This document shows positions 7,543 through 15,807 of a stretch of 64,000 bases of DNA, one piece after another (position 1 is the first letter of the stretch; the number at the start of each line of letters is the position of its first letter). The stretch is from positions 2,893,448 to 2,957,447 of the forward strand of contig CP054182.1 of assembly GCA_015709675.1 (NCBI GenBank), written 5' to 3'. Both the position numbers and the translations under genes were made by a program. The notes under the pieces were generated by a model. That model worked only from the letters and a program-made list of their open reading frames with translations. It had not been told where the DNA came from and searched no databases. This DNA is from Ignavibacteriales bacterium (lineage in GTDB: Bacteria > Bacteroidota > Ignavibacteria > Ignavibacteriales > Ignavibacteriaceae).

Positions 7543-7566
7543 CAGCCTCGGATTTCTCCGAGGCTG
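7543..7566 (-). terminator. Terminator of tRNA-Gly/tRNA-Val transcript
   Basis: A perfect ten-base-pair stem (CAGCCTCGGA with TCCGAGGCTG) has a GAAA loop and is followed on the minus strand by TTTTGTTTT. It lies 14 nt after the intact tRNA-Val and is the likely ancestor of the array hairpins. Confidence 0.8.
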
Positions 7567-7580
7567 AATCTTCTTTCTTG

Positions 7581-7655
7581 TGGGGGCTGAAGGAGTCGAA
7601 CCTCCGACCCTCTGCTTGTAAGGCAGATGCTCTAAACCAACTGAGCTAAGCCCCC
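7581..7655 (-). tRNA. tRNA-Val (anticodon TAC)
   Basis: The minus strand starts GGGGGCTTAGCTCAG and ends AGCCCCCA. The acceptor pairs fully, the anticodon stem TCTGC/GCAGA encloses CTTACAA (anticodon UAC), and the T loop is TTCGACT. CCA is not encoded after the discriminator A. It follows tRNA-Gly by 63 nt and is probably co-transcribed with it. Confidence 0.95.
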
Positions 7656-7718
7656 TTATTTTTTCGAAAACAGATTAGAAATATATGGTTTCGGAATATA
7701 TTCTGCAAGTAATTTTTG

Positions 7719-7791
7719 AGCGAGTGACGGGATTCGAACCCGCGACCCTTAGCTTGGGAAGCTAATGCTCTACCAACTGAGCTACACTCGC
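7719..7791 (-). tRNA. tRNA-Gly (anticodon CCC)
   Basis: The minus strand starts GCGAGTGTAGCTCAG and ends CACTCGCT. The anticodon stem TTAGC/GCTAA encloses TTCCCAA, giving CCC. The T arm has GGTTCGAATC. CCA is not encoded. It is the first gene of the tRNA-Gly/tRNA-Val unit. Confidence 0.95.
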
Positions 7792-7802
7792 AATTCACTC
7801 TG

Positions 7803-7833
7803 CAAAATTATCTAACCACCGGATTATTCTCAA
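7803..7833 (-). promoter_or_regulatory. Bacteroidota-type promoter for tRNA-Gly/tRNA-Val
   Basis: Minus strand: TTG (7833-7831), 20 nt, then TAATTTTG (7810-7803), a full match to TAnnTTTG. It ends 11 nt before the tRNA-Gly 5' end. The upstream element overlaps the last codon and stop codon of kgd. Confidence 0.65.
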
Positions 7834-10800
7834 CAGTTAAATGCATCAAAAATTAATTTATCCTGCTGCTGACGTGAAAGTTTGGACGAACCCACTGCCG
7901 GACTTGCACTTGCTGGTCTTCCTGCATAGAACAAACGCTGGCCGTCGAAAAGATCTTCAAGCAGTCTGCCATGGAGGAAATTCCAGGCACCCATGTTCTT
8001 TGGTTCTTCCTGTACCCAGACAACTTTATTTGCTTTCGGATAGGATTTCAGCAGTTCTCTCATTCCGGCATCATCATAAGGATAATACTGCTCAACACGG
8101 ACTATCGCTGCATCCTCATGATTCTTCTCTTTCCGGTAATTGACCAGTTCATAATATACCTTGCCGGATGTAAGTATTACCCTGCTCGCTTTTTCCTTAT
8201 TCACAGATTTATCATCAATCACTTCTTCAAAAGTGCCGGTTGTGAATTCGTGGAATTCAGATTTGGCTTCAGGTAATCTCAGCAGACTCTTTGGAGTCAT
8301 TATCACCAGCGGACGAAGCAGTCCTTTTCTTACATGCCGTCTCAATAAATGGAATAACTGTGCGGGAGTTGTCGGATTACATACCTCCATGTTATCCTGC
8401 GCGCATAGAATCAGGAATCTTTCAATTCTTGCACTTGAATGTTCGGGACCCTGTCCTTCAAAACCGTGCGGAAGCATCAGTACTACATTTGATGGTACAT
8501 GCCATTTTTCGTAAGAGGCAACTATAAAGTTATCAATGATAACCTGCGCACTGTTTGCGAAGTCGCCAAACTGCGCTTCCCAGATAACCAGCGCAAGAGG
8601 ATCCGCGGTGCTGAAGCCATATTCAAATCCAAGCACTGCCGCTTCTGAAAGAAGACTATCATATGCCTCCATCTTCACCTGATCAGGATACATATGATTA
8701 ACCGGAAGATACTCTTCTCCTGTTTTGATATTCGTTAAACCGAGATGCCTCTGACTGAATGTCCCACGGACAACATCCTGACCGCTTAGCCGGACAAATA
8801 TTCCTTCTTTCAGCAAGGTAGCAAATGCCAGCGCTTCGCCTAGTGCCCAGTCAGCTGATTCTTTTCCGGTGGCAAGATCCGCCCGCTTCTCCAAAAACTT
8901 CTTAAGCTTTGGATGAAGCTGGAATTCAGGCGGGACGGAAGAAATCTTGGCTATAATTTCTCTAAGCGTCTGTTCATCTACCGCCGTTTTATGCGTGGGT
9001 TTAAATGAACGGATTTTTTCTTTCGAGATTGCTAGCGGCACATCAATTTTGAAATCAATATGCTTCCGCTTTACTTTATCAAGGGCATTGCTCAGGGTTT
9101 CACTGAATGATGATTTCATTCCAGCCGCTGAAGTCTCATCAAGCAGGCCGGATTTAACCAGTCTGGATGAATATATACTTACAACGGAAGGATGCGATTT
9201 GATTTTATCATAGAGCAGCGGCTGAGTATATCCGGGTTCATCACCTTCATTGTGTCCGTGCCTTCTGTATCCAAGAAGATCAATAACCACATCTTTTTTA
9301 TATTTCTGGCGGTAGAGATACGCAATTTTAGCAACCCAGAGAGCAGCCTCAGGATCGTCGCCATTCACATGAAATATCGGCGCCTGAACCATCTTCGCAA
9401 CATCTGTTGCATAGACCGATGAACGCGCATCTTCAGCAGTTGTAGTAAAGCCAATCTGATTATTAATTACCAGATGAATCGTTCCTCCGGTGCGGTATCC
9501 TTTTAACTGTGACAGGTTAAATGTCTCGGCAACTACTCCCTGCCCTGCGAATGCAGCATCACCGTGAATCAGCAGCGGAATAATTTTGCTCTCAGCATCA
9601 CCGTTTAATCTGGACTGCTTTGCTCTTACGATACCTTCCACAACCGGATTCACCCACTCAAGATGGCTCGGGTTGGATGCAATGGATATTCCAATCTGAT
9701 TTCCGCTCAGGGTTTTATACATACCGGATGCACCAAGGTGATACTTTACGTCACCTGAACCCTGATAGGAATTAGGATCAATAATATCTTCAAACTCTGA
9801 GAATATTGATTCATAGCTTTTACCAATAATATTCGCCAGAACATTAAGACGGCCCCTGTGAGCCATGCCAAGAACTATTTCTTCAACACTTTCCTGTGAG
9901 GCAAGATCAAGTATATAATCAAGCACAGGGATTACCGTCTCTGAGCCCTCAAGGGAGAATCTCTTATGCCCTACAAACCGGTTGTGAATAAAATGTTCAA
10001 ATCCCTCCGCCTGAATAAGTTTCTGCAGCAGCCGGATTTTTACATCATTAGAAAAAGCCGGTTTATTCTGCACCGGCTCCATCACACTCTGAAGCCACAG
10101 TTTTTCCTCATGATTCTGAATGTGCATATATTCAACGCCTATCTTCTCACAATAGGTGCTCTGCAGGATATCCAGAATTTTTCTCAGGGTTGCTGTTTTC
10201 AGTCCGCCGAACCCGCCGGTGATAAACTGGCGGTCAAGATCCCAGATGGTAAGTTTGTGGAATGAGGGGTCAAGCTCTGAGTGGTATATATTCTTTGTTC
10301 CCAGAGGATCAATACTTGCGACAAGATGGCCGCGGACGCGAAACATATTAATAAGCTGCAGTACCCTGGCCTGCTTTTCAGTTTCTGAAAGATTGGATAT
10401 ATCATTATATCCTCTCGGCTGTATATCAGTTTCCCAGGTGCTGGGCTTAAGAGGAATTTTAAGTGATTCGAAAATCTCCTCATAAAAACCATTCTGACCG
10501 AGCAGCAGTTCATGCAGTTCCTTTAAGAAGAGCCCTGACTCAGCTCCCTGGATAATCCTGTGATCATAAGTGCTGGTAAGCGTAAGTACTTTGCTGATTC
10601 CCAAAGTGGAAATCGTCTCAGGAGACATCGCCTGATATTCTGCCGGATATTGAATTGCACCTGTTGCTATGATTGCACCCTGCCCCAACATCAGACGGGG
10701 TACTGAGCCAACCGTTCCAAGTGTGCCAGGATTGGTAAGAGTAATCGTTGTACCCGCAAACTCGGCCGGGTCAATCTGCCCGGTGCGGGAGCGCTTTACT

Positions 10801-11450
10801 AATTCTTCATATTTATTGAGGAATCCGGCGAAATCAAGCGTATCACAATTTTTAATATTGGGCACCAGCAGTGACCGGCTGCCGTCTTTTTTCTCAACAT
10901 CAATGGCAATTCCAAGATTGATGCTTCCCCTCTGAACAAGATGCGGCTTCCCATCTTTTATGGTATAAGCATTATTCAGAGCAGGATGTTTCTTCAGGGA
11001 TTTGATAATGCCCCACCCAATCAGATGAGTAAATGATACTTTTCCCCTGCCCTGCTTCTGAAGATGATTATTAATAAGAATTCTGTTTTCTTCCAGCAGT
11101 TTAACAGGAATTACCCTTTGGGTAGTAGCGACAGGAATCGCCAGACTGGATTCCATATTATCAATAATACGGGCCGGAGCACCTGCCAGAAGTTTCAGAG
11201 TATCATTTGAGTTCCCCTGAGGATAATTAACTGTCTTCCCCTGAGGAGGGACTGCACCTGCCGGGGAAGTATAATTTCCGTTGCCATTCCCGGTTTTTGG
11301 TGTTTCGGTTACGGTAAAAGCTTTTTCCTGCGGTAAGGCAGCATCTGAAGTAAAGGAATCACTTTGCAGATATTCAAGATACCAAGAATTGGCACCGAAT
11401 TTCTCGATTTCCTGTTTCTGTTCCGGAGTTAATTTCTGTTTCATATACAC
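7830..11450 (-). CDS. kgd: Fused 2-oxoglutarate decarboxylase/dehydrogenase E1 with E2 acyltransferase domain
   Basis: At 1206 residues this matches the actinobacterial Kgd/OdhA layout. A short N-terminal E1 recognition segment (FGANSWYLEYL, about 19-29) is followed by a low-complexity linker. An E2-type catalytic domain then runs from about 95 to 330 without a lipoyl domain. The thiamine-diphosphate E1 part runs from about 350 to the end, with HGDAAFAGQG and EAQFGDFANSAQ. The E2 motif is HRIIQG at 297-302, so the usual Asp of HxxxDG is Gln, as known for Kgd proteins. The family converts 2-oxoglutarate to succinyl-CoA or succinic semialdehyde, closing the TCA cycle. The gene is monocistronic and divergent from pdxH. 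Confidence 0.92.
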   Translation of the reverse strand: MYMKQKLTPEQKQEIEKFGANSWYLEYLQSDSFTSDAALPQEKAFTVTETPKTGNGNGNYTSPAGAVPPQGKTVNYPQGNSNDTLKLLAGAPARIIDNMESSLAIPVATTQRVIPVKLLEENRILINNHLQKQGRGKVSFTHLIGWGIIKSLKKHPALNNAYTIKDGKPHLVQRGSINLGIAIDVEKKDGSRSLLVPNIKNCDTLDFAGFLNKYEELVKRSRTGQIDPAEFAGTTITLTNPGTLGTVGSVPRLMLGQGAIIATGAIQYPAEYQAMSPETISTLGISKVLTLTSTYDHRIIQGAESGLFLKELHELLLGQNGFYEEIFESLKIPLKPSTWETDIQPRGYNDISNLSETEKQARVLQLINMFRVRGHLVASIDPLGTKNIYHSELDPSFHKLTIWDLDRQFITGGFGGLKTATLRKILDILQSTYCEKIGVEYMHIQNHEEKLWLQSVMEPVQNKPAFSNDVKIRLLQKLIQAEGFEHFIHNRFVGHKRFSLEGSETVIPVLDYILDLASQESVEEIVLGMAHRGRLNVLANIIGKSYESIFSEFEDIIDPNSYQGSGDVKYHLGASGMYKTLSGNQIGISIASNPSHLEWVNPVVEGIVRAKQSRLNGDAESKIIPLLIHGDAAFAGQGVVAETFNLSQLKGYRTGGTIHLVINNQIGFTTTAEDARSSVYATDVAKMVQAPIFHVNGDDPEAALWVAKIAYLYRQKYKKDVVIDLLGYRRHGHNEGDEPGYTQPLLYDKIKSHPSVVSIYSSRLVKSGLLDETSAAGMKSSFSETLSNALDKVKRKHIDFKIDVPLAISKEKIRSFKPTHKTAVDEQTLREIIAKISSVPPEFQLHPKLKKFLEKRADLATGKESADWALGEALAFATLLKEGIFVRLSGQDVVRGTFSQRHLGLTNIKTGEEYLPVNHMYPDQVKMEAYDSLLSEAAVLGFEYGFSTADPLALVIWEAQFGDFANSAQVIIDNFIVASYEKWHVPSNVVLMLPHGFEGQGPEHSSARIERFLILCAQDNMEVCNPTTPAQLFHLLRRHVRKGLLRPLVIMTPKSLLRLPEAKSEFHEFTTGTFEEVIDDKSVNKEKASRVILTSGKVYYELVNYRKEKNHEDAAIVRVEQYYPYDDAGMRELLKSYPKANKVVWVQEEPKNMGAWNFLHGRLLEDLFDGQRLFYAGRPASASPAVGSSKLSRQQQDKLIFDAFNC

Positions 11451-11532
11451 ATCTAAACTTTGTAAAATCGCCTCTTTAGTCCGTTTGTTCCCGCCTGTTA
11501 AGCCCTCAAATCAAAACGGAAATATTATTATA

Positions 11533-12216
11533 ATGGACATCAAAAATAAAAAAAATAACCAGAATACTGTGATGGAAATTGATATTGCCGCAATGAGGCG
11601 TAATTACAGCAGGGCTGACCTGGACGAAACCAAAGCTGCCCGCAATCCTTTTGAAATGTTTCACCTTTGGTTTAATGAGGCGGTTGACTCCCAGATTGAT
11701 GAACCTAATGCAATGACCCTTGCCACTGCTGATTCTTCAGGCGCTCCATCAGCAAGAATCGTTCTGTTAAAAGGAATCAGCCAGGAAGGGTTTGTATTTT
11801 ATACGAACTATGGAAGCCGTAAAGGGGCGGATATTAGTAAAAACCCCAGGGCAGCACTTCTTTTTTTCTGGAAAGAACTGGAACGGCAAATCAGAATTAC
11901 CGGAACCCTGACCAAAGTCAGCCGTGCTGAATCAAAAGAATATTTTAACTCCCGCCCGTTTGAGAGCAGAATTGGTGCTCTTGTTTCTCATCAGAGCGAA
12001 AAGGTAAGATCGAGAGAAGAACTGGAAAAGAAATTCGCGGAAGCAATGAAACTATACGAAGGGAAAGAAGTTCCGCTGCCCGATTTTTGGGGCGGATATC
12101 GGTTACTGCCGGAAAGTTTTGAATTCTGGCAGGGGCGCCCTTCCCGCCTGCATGACAGATTATTTTACGAAAAATCCGAATCAGGTGAATGGGTTATTTT
12201 CAGATTATCCCCTTAA
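11533..12216 (+). CDS. pdxH: Pyridoxamine/pyridoxine 5'-phosphate oxidase
   Basis: This FMN enzyme oxidises pyridoxamine or pyridoxine 5'-phosphate to pyridoxal 5'-phosphate. Conserved stretches include MRRNYSRADLDE, MTLATADSSG, RIVLLKG, FYTNYGSRKG, LERQIRITG, SRPFESRIGALVSHQS, DFWGGYRL and EFWQGRPSRLHDR near the C-terminus. The ATG at 11533 gives 227 residues, close to the 218 of the E. coli enzyme. The ATG at 11572 (214 residues) is an alternative. The open frame extends further upstream, but that part overlaps kgd antisense and does not resemble PdxH. No strong Shine-Dalgarno decides between the starts. Confidence 0.93.
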   Translation: MDIKNKKNNQNTVMEIDIAAMRRNYSRADLDETKAARNPFEMFHLWFNEAVDSQIDEPNAMTLATADSSGAPSARIVLLKGISQEGFVFYTNYGSRKGADISKNPRAALLFFWKELERQIRITGTLTKVSRAESKEYFNSRPFESRIGALVSHQSEKVRSREELEKKFAEAMKLYEGKEVPLPDFWGGYRLLPESFEFWQGRPSRLHDRLFYEKSESGEWVIFRLSP

Positions 12217-12222
12217 GCCGGC

Positions 12223-13074
12223 TCATTCAACCAGTATCGGTTTTTGATCCCTGCGGTCAAACCAGAGAGTTTTTATAATTAGTCCGGTCAGGATAACCGA
12301 ACTGCCGAGAATGGCCCATCCGGACGGGGTTTCACCATGCCAGATAAACACCCAGACAGGGTTAAGTACCGGCTCAATCATGGAAATAAGTGATGCCTCG
12401 ATTGCCTGCACCCGTTTAAGTCCCAGGTTAAAAAGGAAATAAGCCGTACCAATTTGGAAAATGCCAAGATAGGCAGTCATCAATAGGTTACCCGGCTGAA
12501 ACATAAGGGAAGGCTCAAAAGAACCGATGCAAAGAAGCGCTATAAGAATGTTCCCCAGAATAACCGTTGAATTCTGATACTCTTCCCCGTTTTTACGCAT
12601 CCCGATCAGAAAAGCTGCAAATGCCACTCCGCTCAGTAGAGCAAGCAGATTTCCGCTAAGATGACCGGGCTGAAGATCTCCCAGAAAAAAGAGCGCCATT
12701 CCAAAGAAACAAATAAGCACCGAATAGATGTTCTTTCTCTTAAATCCGGTTTTTAACAGCAGAGGTTCAAACACCAAAACATAGATTGGGGCAGTGTACT
12801 GGAGAAAAATTGCATTAGCCGCGGTAGTCAGCTTAGTGGCTGCCACAAAAAGGATGAGAATTCCGGCATAAAATAAACTATTCAAGGCGACCAGTTTATT
12901 AACCCTGAACGAGCTTTTTCCTGAGAGTACCATCAGAATTCCCGCGGCAAAAACCGAACGGGCAAACGAAATCTGGAAAGCATCAAGAGGAAGTATTTTT
13001 ATAAACAGTCCGCCGGTACTCCAGAGAATGGCTGAGATAAGGATAAAGAGAATGCCTTTGTTATGGTCTTTCAT
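12223..13074 (-). CDS. EamA/DMT-superfamily permease
   Basis: This 283-residue protein is an integral membrane protein with ten hydrophobic segments arranged as two five-helix repeats. It has the typical start KGILFILISAILWSTGGLFIK and a second-half motif MIEPVLNPVWVFIWHGETPS. Drug/metabolite transporter family members export amino acids, nucleosides or other small molecules. The substrate cannot be told from sequence. It converges on pdxH with a 6-nt gap and has no operon partner. Confidence 0.85.
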   Translation of the reverse strand: MKDHNKGILFILISAILWSTGGLFIKILPLDAFQISFARSVFAAGILMVLSGKSSFRVNKLVALNSLFYAGILILFVAATKLTTAANAIFLQYTAPIYVLVFEPLLLKTGFKRKNIYSVLICFFGMALFFLGDLQPGHLSGNLLALLSGVAFAAFLIGMRKNGEEYQNSTVILGNILIALLCIGSFEPSLMFQPGNLLMTAYLGIFQIGTAYFLFNLGLKRVQAIEASLISMIEPVLNPVWVFIWHGETPSGWAILGSSVILTGLIIKTLWFDRRDQKPILVE

Positions 13075-13338
13075 GCCGGGTTATTTGAGCTATTTAACAG
13101 AGAAATCAAAATGCAAAAATAGAGAGCATGAATGAATTATATGCAACATATTTACTAACGATAGAGGAATCTTTTTCAGAATCAGCAGAAGGATTTTCGC
13201 AAAAGATTACCATCCCCGGTAATTTGTGGAATCACCAGATCTTTTGTCCCGGGAACGCTTTATATCAGTCAAACCTCAAAGTAGTGCTGCAAATTCAGTA
13301 ACAAGGGCATCATATTTTTACACTCAACATACACCAAC
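13075..13338. other. Intergenic region without a supported gene
   Basis: This is an AT-rich gap upstream of the DMT permease. It holds one 57-codon ORF (13128-13301, plus) with no ribosome binding site or recognisable family, which I do not annotate. Promoter elements for the permease must lie here but none stands out. Confidence 0.4.
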
Positions 13339-13373
13339 AAAAAAGCCCCGGCTGCAAACCAGGGCTTTTTTTA
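13339..13373 (-). terminator. Rho-independent terminator
   Basis: An AAAAAAGCCC/GGGCTTTTTT inverted repeat surrounds a loop of about 14 nt. Both flanks are A/T runs, so it can work on either strand. It lies about 70 bp after the stop codon of the BNR-repeat T9SS gene. Confidence 0.75.
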
Positions 13374-13374
13374 G

Positions 13375-13443
13375 TTAAAAGTTAAGAGTGAAAAGTTAAA
13401 TGATCTTTTTAACAATTCATACTTCATACTTCATAATTCATAA
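13375..13443. repeat. Short direct repeats GTTAA(A) and TTCATA
   Basis: Three GTTAAAAG/GTTAAGAG/GTTAAATG words are followed by four copies of TTCATA-like hexamers at 13416-13443, directly after a stop codon. This looks like slippage-prone AT-rich spacer DNA. Confidence 0.45.
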
Positions 13444-15573
13444 TTATTTGACCAGGCTCATTTTTTCTCTTGCGAGGAAGGAGCCGGCTTTCATTTCGTA
13501 TATATAGATTCCGCTTGAAAGACCTGATGCATTAAATATGATATCATGTCTTCCTGCTTCGGTAAAGCCGTTTACCAGAACCGCTACTTCCCTGCCGATA
13601 GCGTCATACACTTTCAGAGTCATTTCTGCTGATTCAGGAAGGTAATACTCAATCCGGGTTGAAGGGTTAAAGGGATTCGGATAATTTTTTGAGAGTCCGA
13701 ACAGCACTGGTTTGTCAATATTGACAAATACTTCCGGTGTAAAATTAAACTTTCCGTCAAAGTCAATCTGACGCAGGCGGTAGCTGAATTTACCGACTTT
13801 ATTCAGATCACGGTCGGTAAATGAATACTGCTGCGTTTCTGTAACAGTTCCGGCACCTTCAATATATCCGATCTTCTGCCAGTCTTCGGTAATAAGGCCG
13901 GTCTGGATTTTTCTTTCGATTTCAAAACCCTTATTATTTGTTTCGGTCGCGGTCATCCATTCAAGCGTTACGCTGTTATCCTGCTGCTTTGCCTGGAATG
14001 AAGTCAGTTCAACCGGTATCACCTGCTGAACAAGAATACTTACCGTTCTCTGGTGAACAGGTATTCCGTTCGGTCCGCTTCCTTCGATCACCAGTGTATA
14101 TGTTCCGGTTGAAACTTCACCGGATGTTTTAATCTTCACCGGAAGTGAGGAAGGGAAAGTCATAAGAGAATCTCCCTGAGGAAAGATCACCTGAAGACTT
14201 CCTGAAACAGGAGTTGGGGTAAGTGTTGCCGTGAATTTAACTTTATCGCTCCAGAGTTTAACGCTGGGTATATTAACCGAAACAGTGAGTGAGTCATCAG
14301 CATTATACATCTGAGCGCTTTCAGGAGTAACGGTAAGAGCATAGTCAGGGAAATACCCTACATAACTGCCATAGTTATTATTGCGGAAATCAGTCCAGAT
14401 TGCAAGTGAAACATTTCCAACCGAAGTTATTGCATCATAATCCCCCTGATATGCAGGAGCAGACCCGCTGGTACTTAGTTTGATTTTAAAGGTTCTGTTC
14501 GTAATTCTCTGATTAGGAGCCCATGTTACACCTCCATCGTCAGAGTAGGATGCATATACATCCATGCTGTCGCTGGTCGGTACACGTCTGGTATCATACC
14601 ATTTTGCGAAAAGGCGTCCTGTTTCTTTATCACACCAGATCGCCGGGAAAAACTGAAAATTGCTTTGTGAATTAGGATCATCATTCACGATAACGGGTGA
14701 AGACCATGTTGCTCCCTGATCGGTTGAATATCTGCTGAATATATCAGATTTATTTCCGTTGCCTGCCGGATTGTTTGAAGCATATACCAGATATAACCGT
14801 CCTCTGAACTGCCCCCATGAATTATCAGCTGCAATCATGGGATAAGGTCTTGTTCTCATCCCCTGTACGGTTGAGCGTCCGCTGATTTCAGTTCCGATAA
14901 GATTGGAAAACGTCTGGGTTGACTTAAGAGTAAAGGTCGCGCCGCCGTCGGTTGACACATAAAAGGTATATATACCAGCCGCGTTTGATCCGGAATGTGT
15001 AACCACATAAACTGCTCCGCCTGATATATTATTACCGTTTGCCACATTAGGACCTACGGCAACCATCATTCCCGGCAGAAGCTGTGTATTCATCACCGCC
15101 GTCTGATTCCAGGTGGCACCAAGATCGGTTGTTCTCCAGAAGTTGCCCGCGCTTGAGGCACTGGGGCCTGACATAACACCATAAACATAATTTGAATACG
15201 GGCCTGCAGACTGATCAGCGGCTATCCAGTTTTTATCCCGTCCTGAAACTCCTGTTAAAGATGGACCCCAGGTTGCTCCGTTATCAGTGGATTTCATTAC
15301 TTTGGCTCCCTGTATCGGGCTGCCAAACATATTCTGATAATACAGGTTGCCAAGACTGTCAAATGCAGTAACCGGGTCGCCTGACATGGAGACACCAAAC
15401 TGCGGAGTGGACTGCTGCCAGGTCAAACCGTTATAAGAGCGGAAAGCAACATTGATATTCCAGCCAGTGAAGGATTGTCTCGGGTTTTTGGGGTTCAGAC
15501 TGCCGTGAGGCTCTGCCGTGGAGAGACCAAGATAAAAATTATCGTAGCCGTCAATGGTAACCATCTGCTCCAA
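13444..15573 (-). CDS. T9SS-exported BNR/sialidase-like repeat protein (5' end interrupted)
   Basis: The 709 residues after the first available ATG hold at least five Asp-box (BNR) repeats of the form S/T-x-D-x-G-x-T-W/F: STDNGATWG, TTDLGATWN, STDGGATFT, STDQGATWS and SDDGGVTWA. They indicate a beta-propeller as in sialidases and other exo-glycosidases. A linker with ELTSFQAKQQDNSVTLEWMT follows (fibronectin-like). The last 80 residues are a type-A T9SS sorting domain (NYPNPFNPSTRIEYYLP, then SSGIYIYEMKAG). No sialidase FRIP motif is seen, so glycosidase activity is not assured. The open frame continues upstream to a normal signal peptide but is broken by TGA (see next entry). As it stands, this ORF lacks an export signal. 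Confidence 0.8.
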   Translation of the reverse strand: MEQMVTIDGYDNFYLGLSTAEPHGSLNPKNPRQSFTGWNINVAFRSYNGLTWQQSTPQFGVSMSGDPVTAFDSLGNLYYQNMFGSPIQGAKVMKSTDNGATWGPSLTGVSGRDKNWIAADQSAGPYSNYVYGVMSGPSASSAGNFWRTTDLGATWNQTAVMNTQLLPGMMVAVGPNVANGNNISGGAVYVVTHSGSNAAGIYTFYVSTDGGATFTLKSTQTFSNLIGTEISGRSTVQGMRTRPYPMIAADNSWGQFRGRLYLVYASNNPAGNGNKSDIFSRYSTDQGATWSSPVIVNDDPNSQSNFQFFPAIWCDKETGRLFAKWYDTRRVPTSDSMDVYASYSDDGGVTWAPNQRITNRTFKIKLSTSGSAPAYQGDYDAITSVGNVSLAIWTDFRNNNYGSYVGYFPDYALTVTPESAQMYNADDSLTVSVNIPSVKLWSDKVKFTATLTPTPVSGSLQVIFPQGDSLMTFPSSLPVKIKTSGEVSTGTYTLVIEGSGPNGIPVHQRTVSILVQQVIPVELTSFQAKQQDNSVTLEWMTATETNNKGFEIERKIQTGLITEDWQKIGYIEGAGTVTETQQYSFTDRDLNKVGKFSYRLRQIDFDGKFNFTPEVFVNIDKPVLFGLSKNYPNPFNPSTRIEYYLPESAEMTLKVYDAIGREVAVLVNGFTEAGRHDIIFNASGLSSGIYIYEMKAGSFLAREKMSLVK

Positions 15574-15717
15574 CGGCGGAACCGGATGAAACTGCTGGCT
15601 GAATTTGACAGGATCAATAAAATCTGAATAGGGGTCATCCTGCCCTCTAAGCTGATAACCGGTTAAAAGAAATACTGCAGCAAAATACAGTCATAAAAAG
15701 CGTAGCGAAAGCTTCAT
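15574..15717 (-). pseudogene. Interrupted signal-peptide end of the BNR-repeat gene (in-frame TGA)
   Basis: In frame with the BNR gene, an ATG at 15717-15715 starts MKLSLRFL, then TGA at 15693-15691, then LYFAAVFLLTGYQLRGQDD. Replacing the TGA by Trp (TGG) gives a textbook signal peptide with a GQDD cleavage region like other exported proteins here. So the gene has either a nonsense mutation or a sequencing error at this base. A G-rich AAAAGGG lies just upstream of the ATG and could be its ribosome binding site. Confidence 0.75.
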
Positions 15718-15766
15718 CCGGGGCCCTTTTATGATTAGTGAAACTGCAAGTTACAAAAATCATTCT

Positions 15767-15785
15767 ATTCCCTGCAAAAGGGAAT
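15767..15785 (-). terminator. Possible weak terminator after hydA
   Basis: A six-base-pair stem ATTCCC/GGGAAT with a seven-base loop lies 23 bp after the hydA stop. On the minus strand it is followed, after AGAATGA, by five T residues. Confidence 0.35.
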
Positions 15786-15807
15786 TAAGACCCCGGGCTG
15801 CTTTTTT

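Larger units (their letters stand above)
6741..7566 (-). repeat. Tandem array of tRNA-derived units with hairpin spacers
   Basis: Five tRNA-Val-like copies start (plus-strand left ends) at 6873, 7020, 7161, 7302 and 7450, and a tRNA with CAT anticodon-like copy lies at 6741-6827. The spacing is 131-148 bp. Each copy is followed or separated by a GNRA-type hairpin and a T-rich tract on the minus strand. The array lies directly downstream, in minus orientation, of intact tRNA-Gly and tRNA-Val. The copies keep the T arm, 3' acceptor strand, variable loop and anticodon loop of tRNA-Val. They have lost the 5' acceptor strand and the 5' anticodon-stem strand. No integrase or transposase gene is in the window. 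Confidence 0.85.

Noticed and set aside
6741-7566. Possible CRISPR array or integron attC array
   Set aside because: Units are 131-148 bp, are clearly tRNA-derived, and show no unique spacers. No cas or integrase gene lies near.
11281-11532. Longer N-terminus for pdxH
   Set aside because: The extension lies antisense to the start of kgd and matches no known PdxH N-terminus.
13128-13301. 57-codon plus-strand ORF
   Set aside because: No ribosome binding site, no recognisable family and low-complexity composition; it is likely chance.
15691-15693. TGA as selenocysteine codon
   Set aside because: It sits in the hydrophobic core of a signal peptide where Trp fits, and no SECIS-like hairpin follows it.
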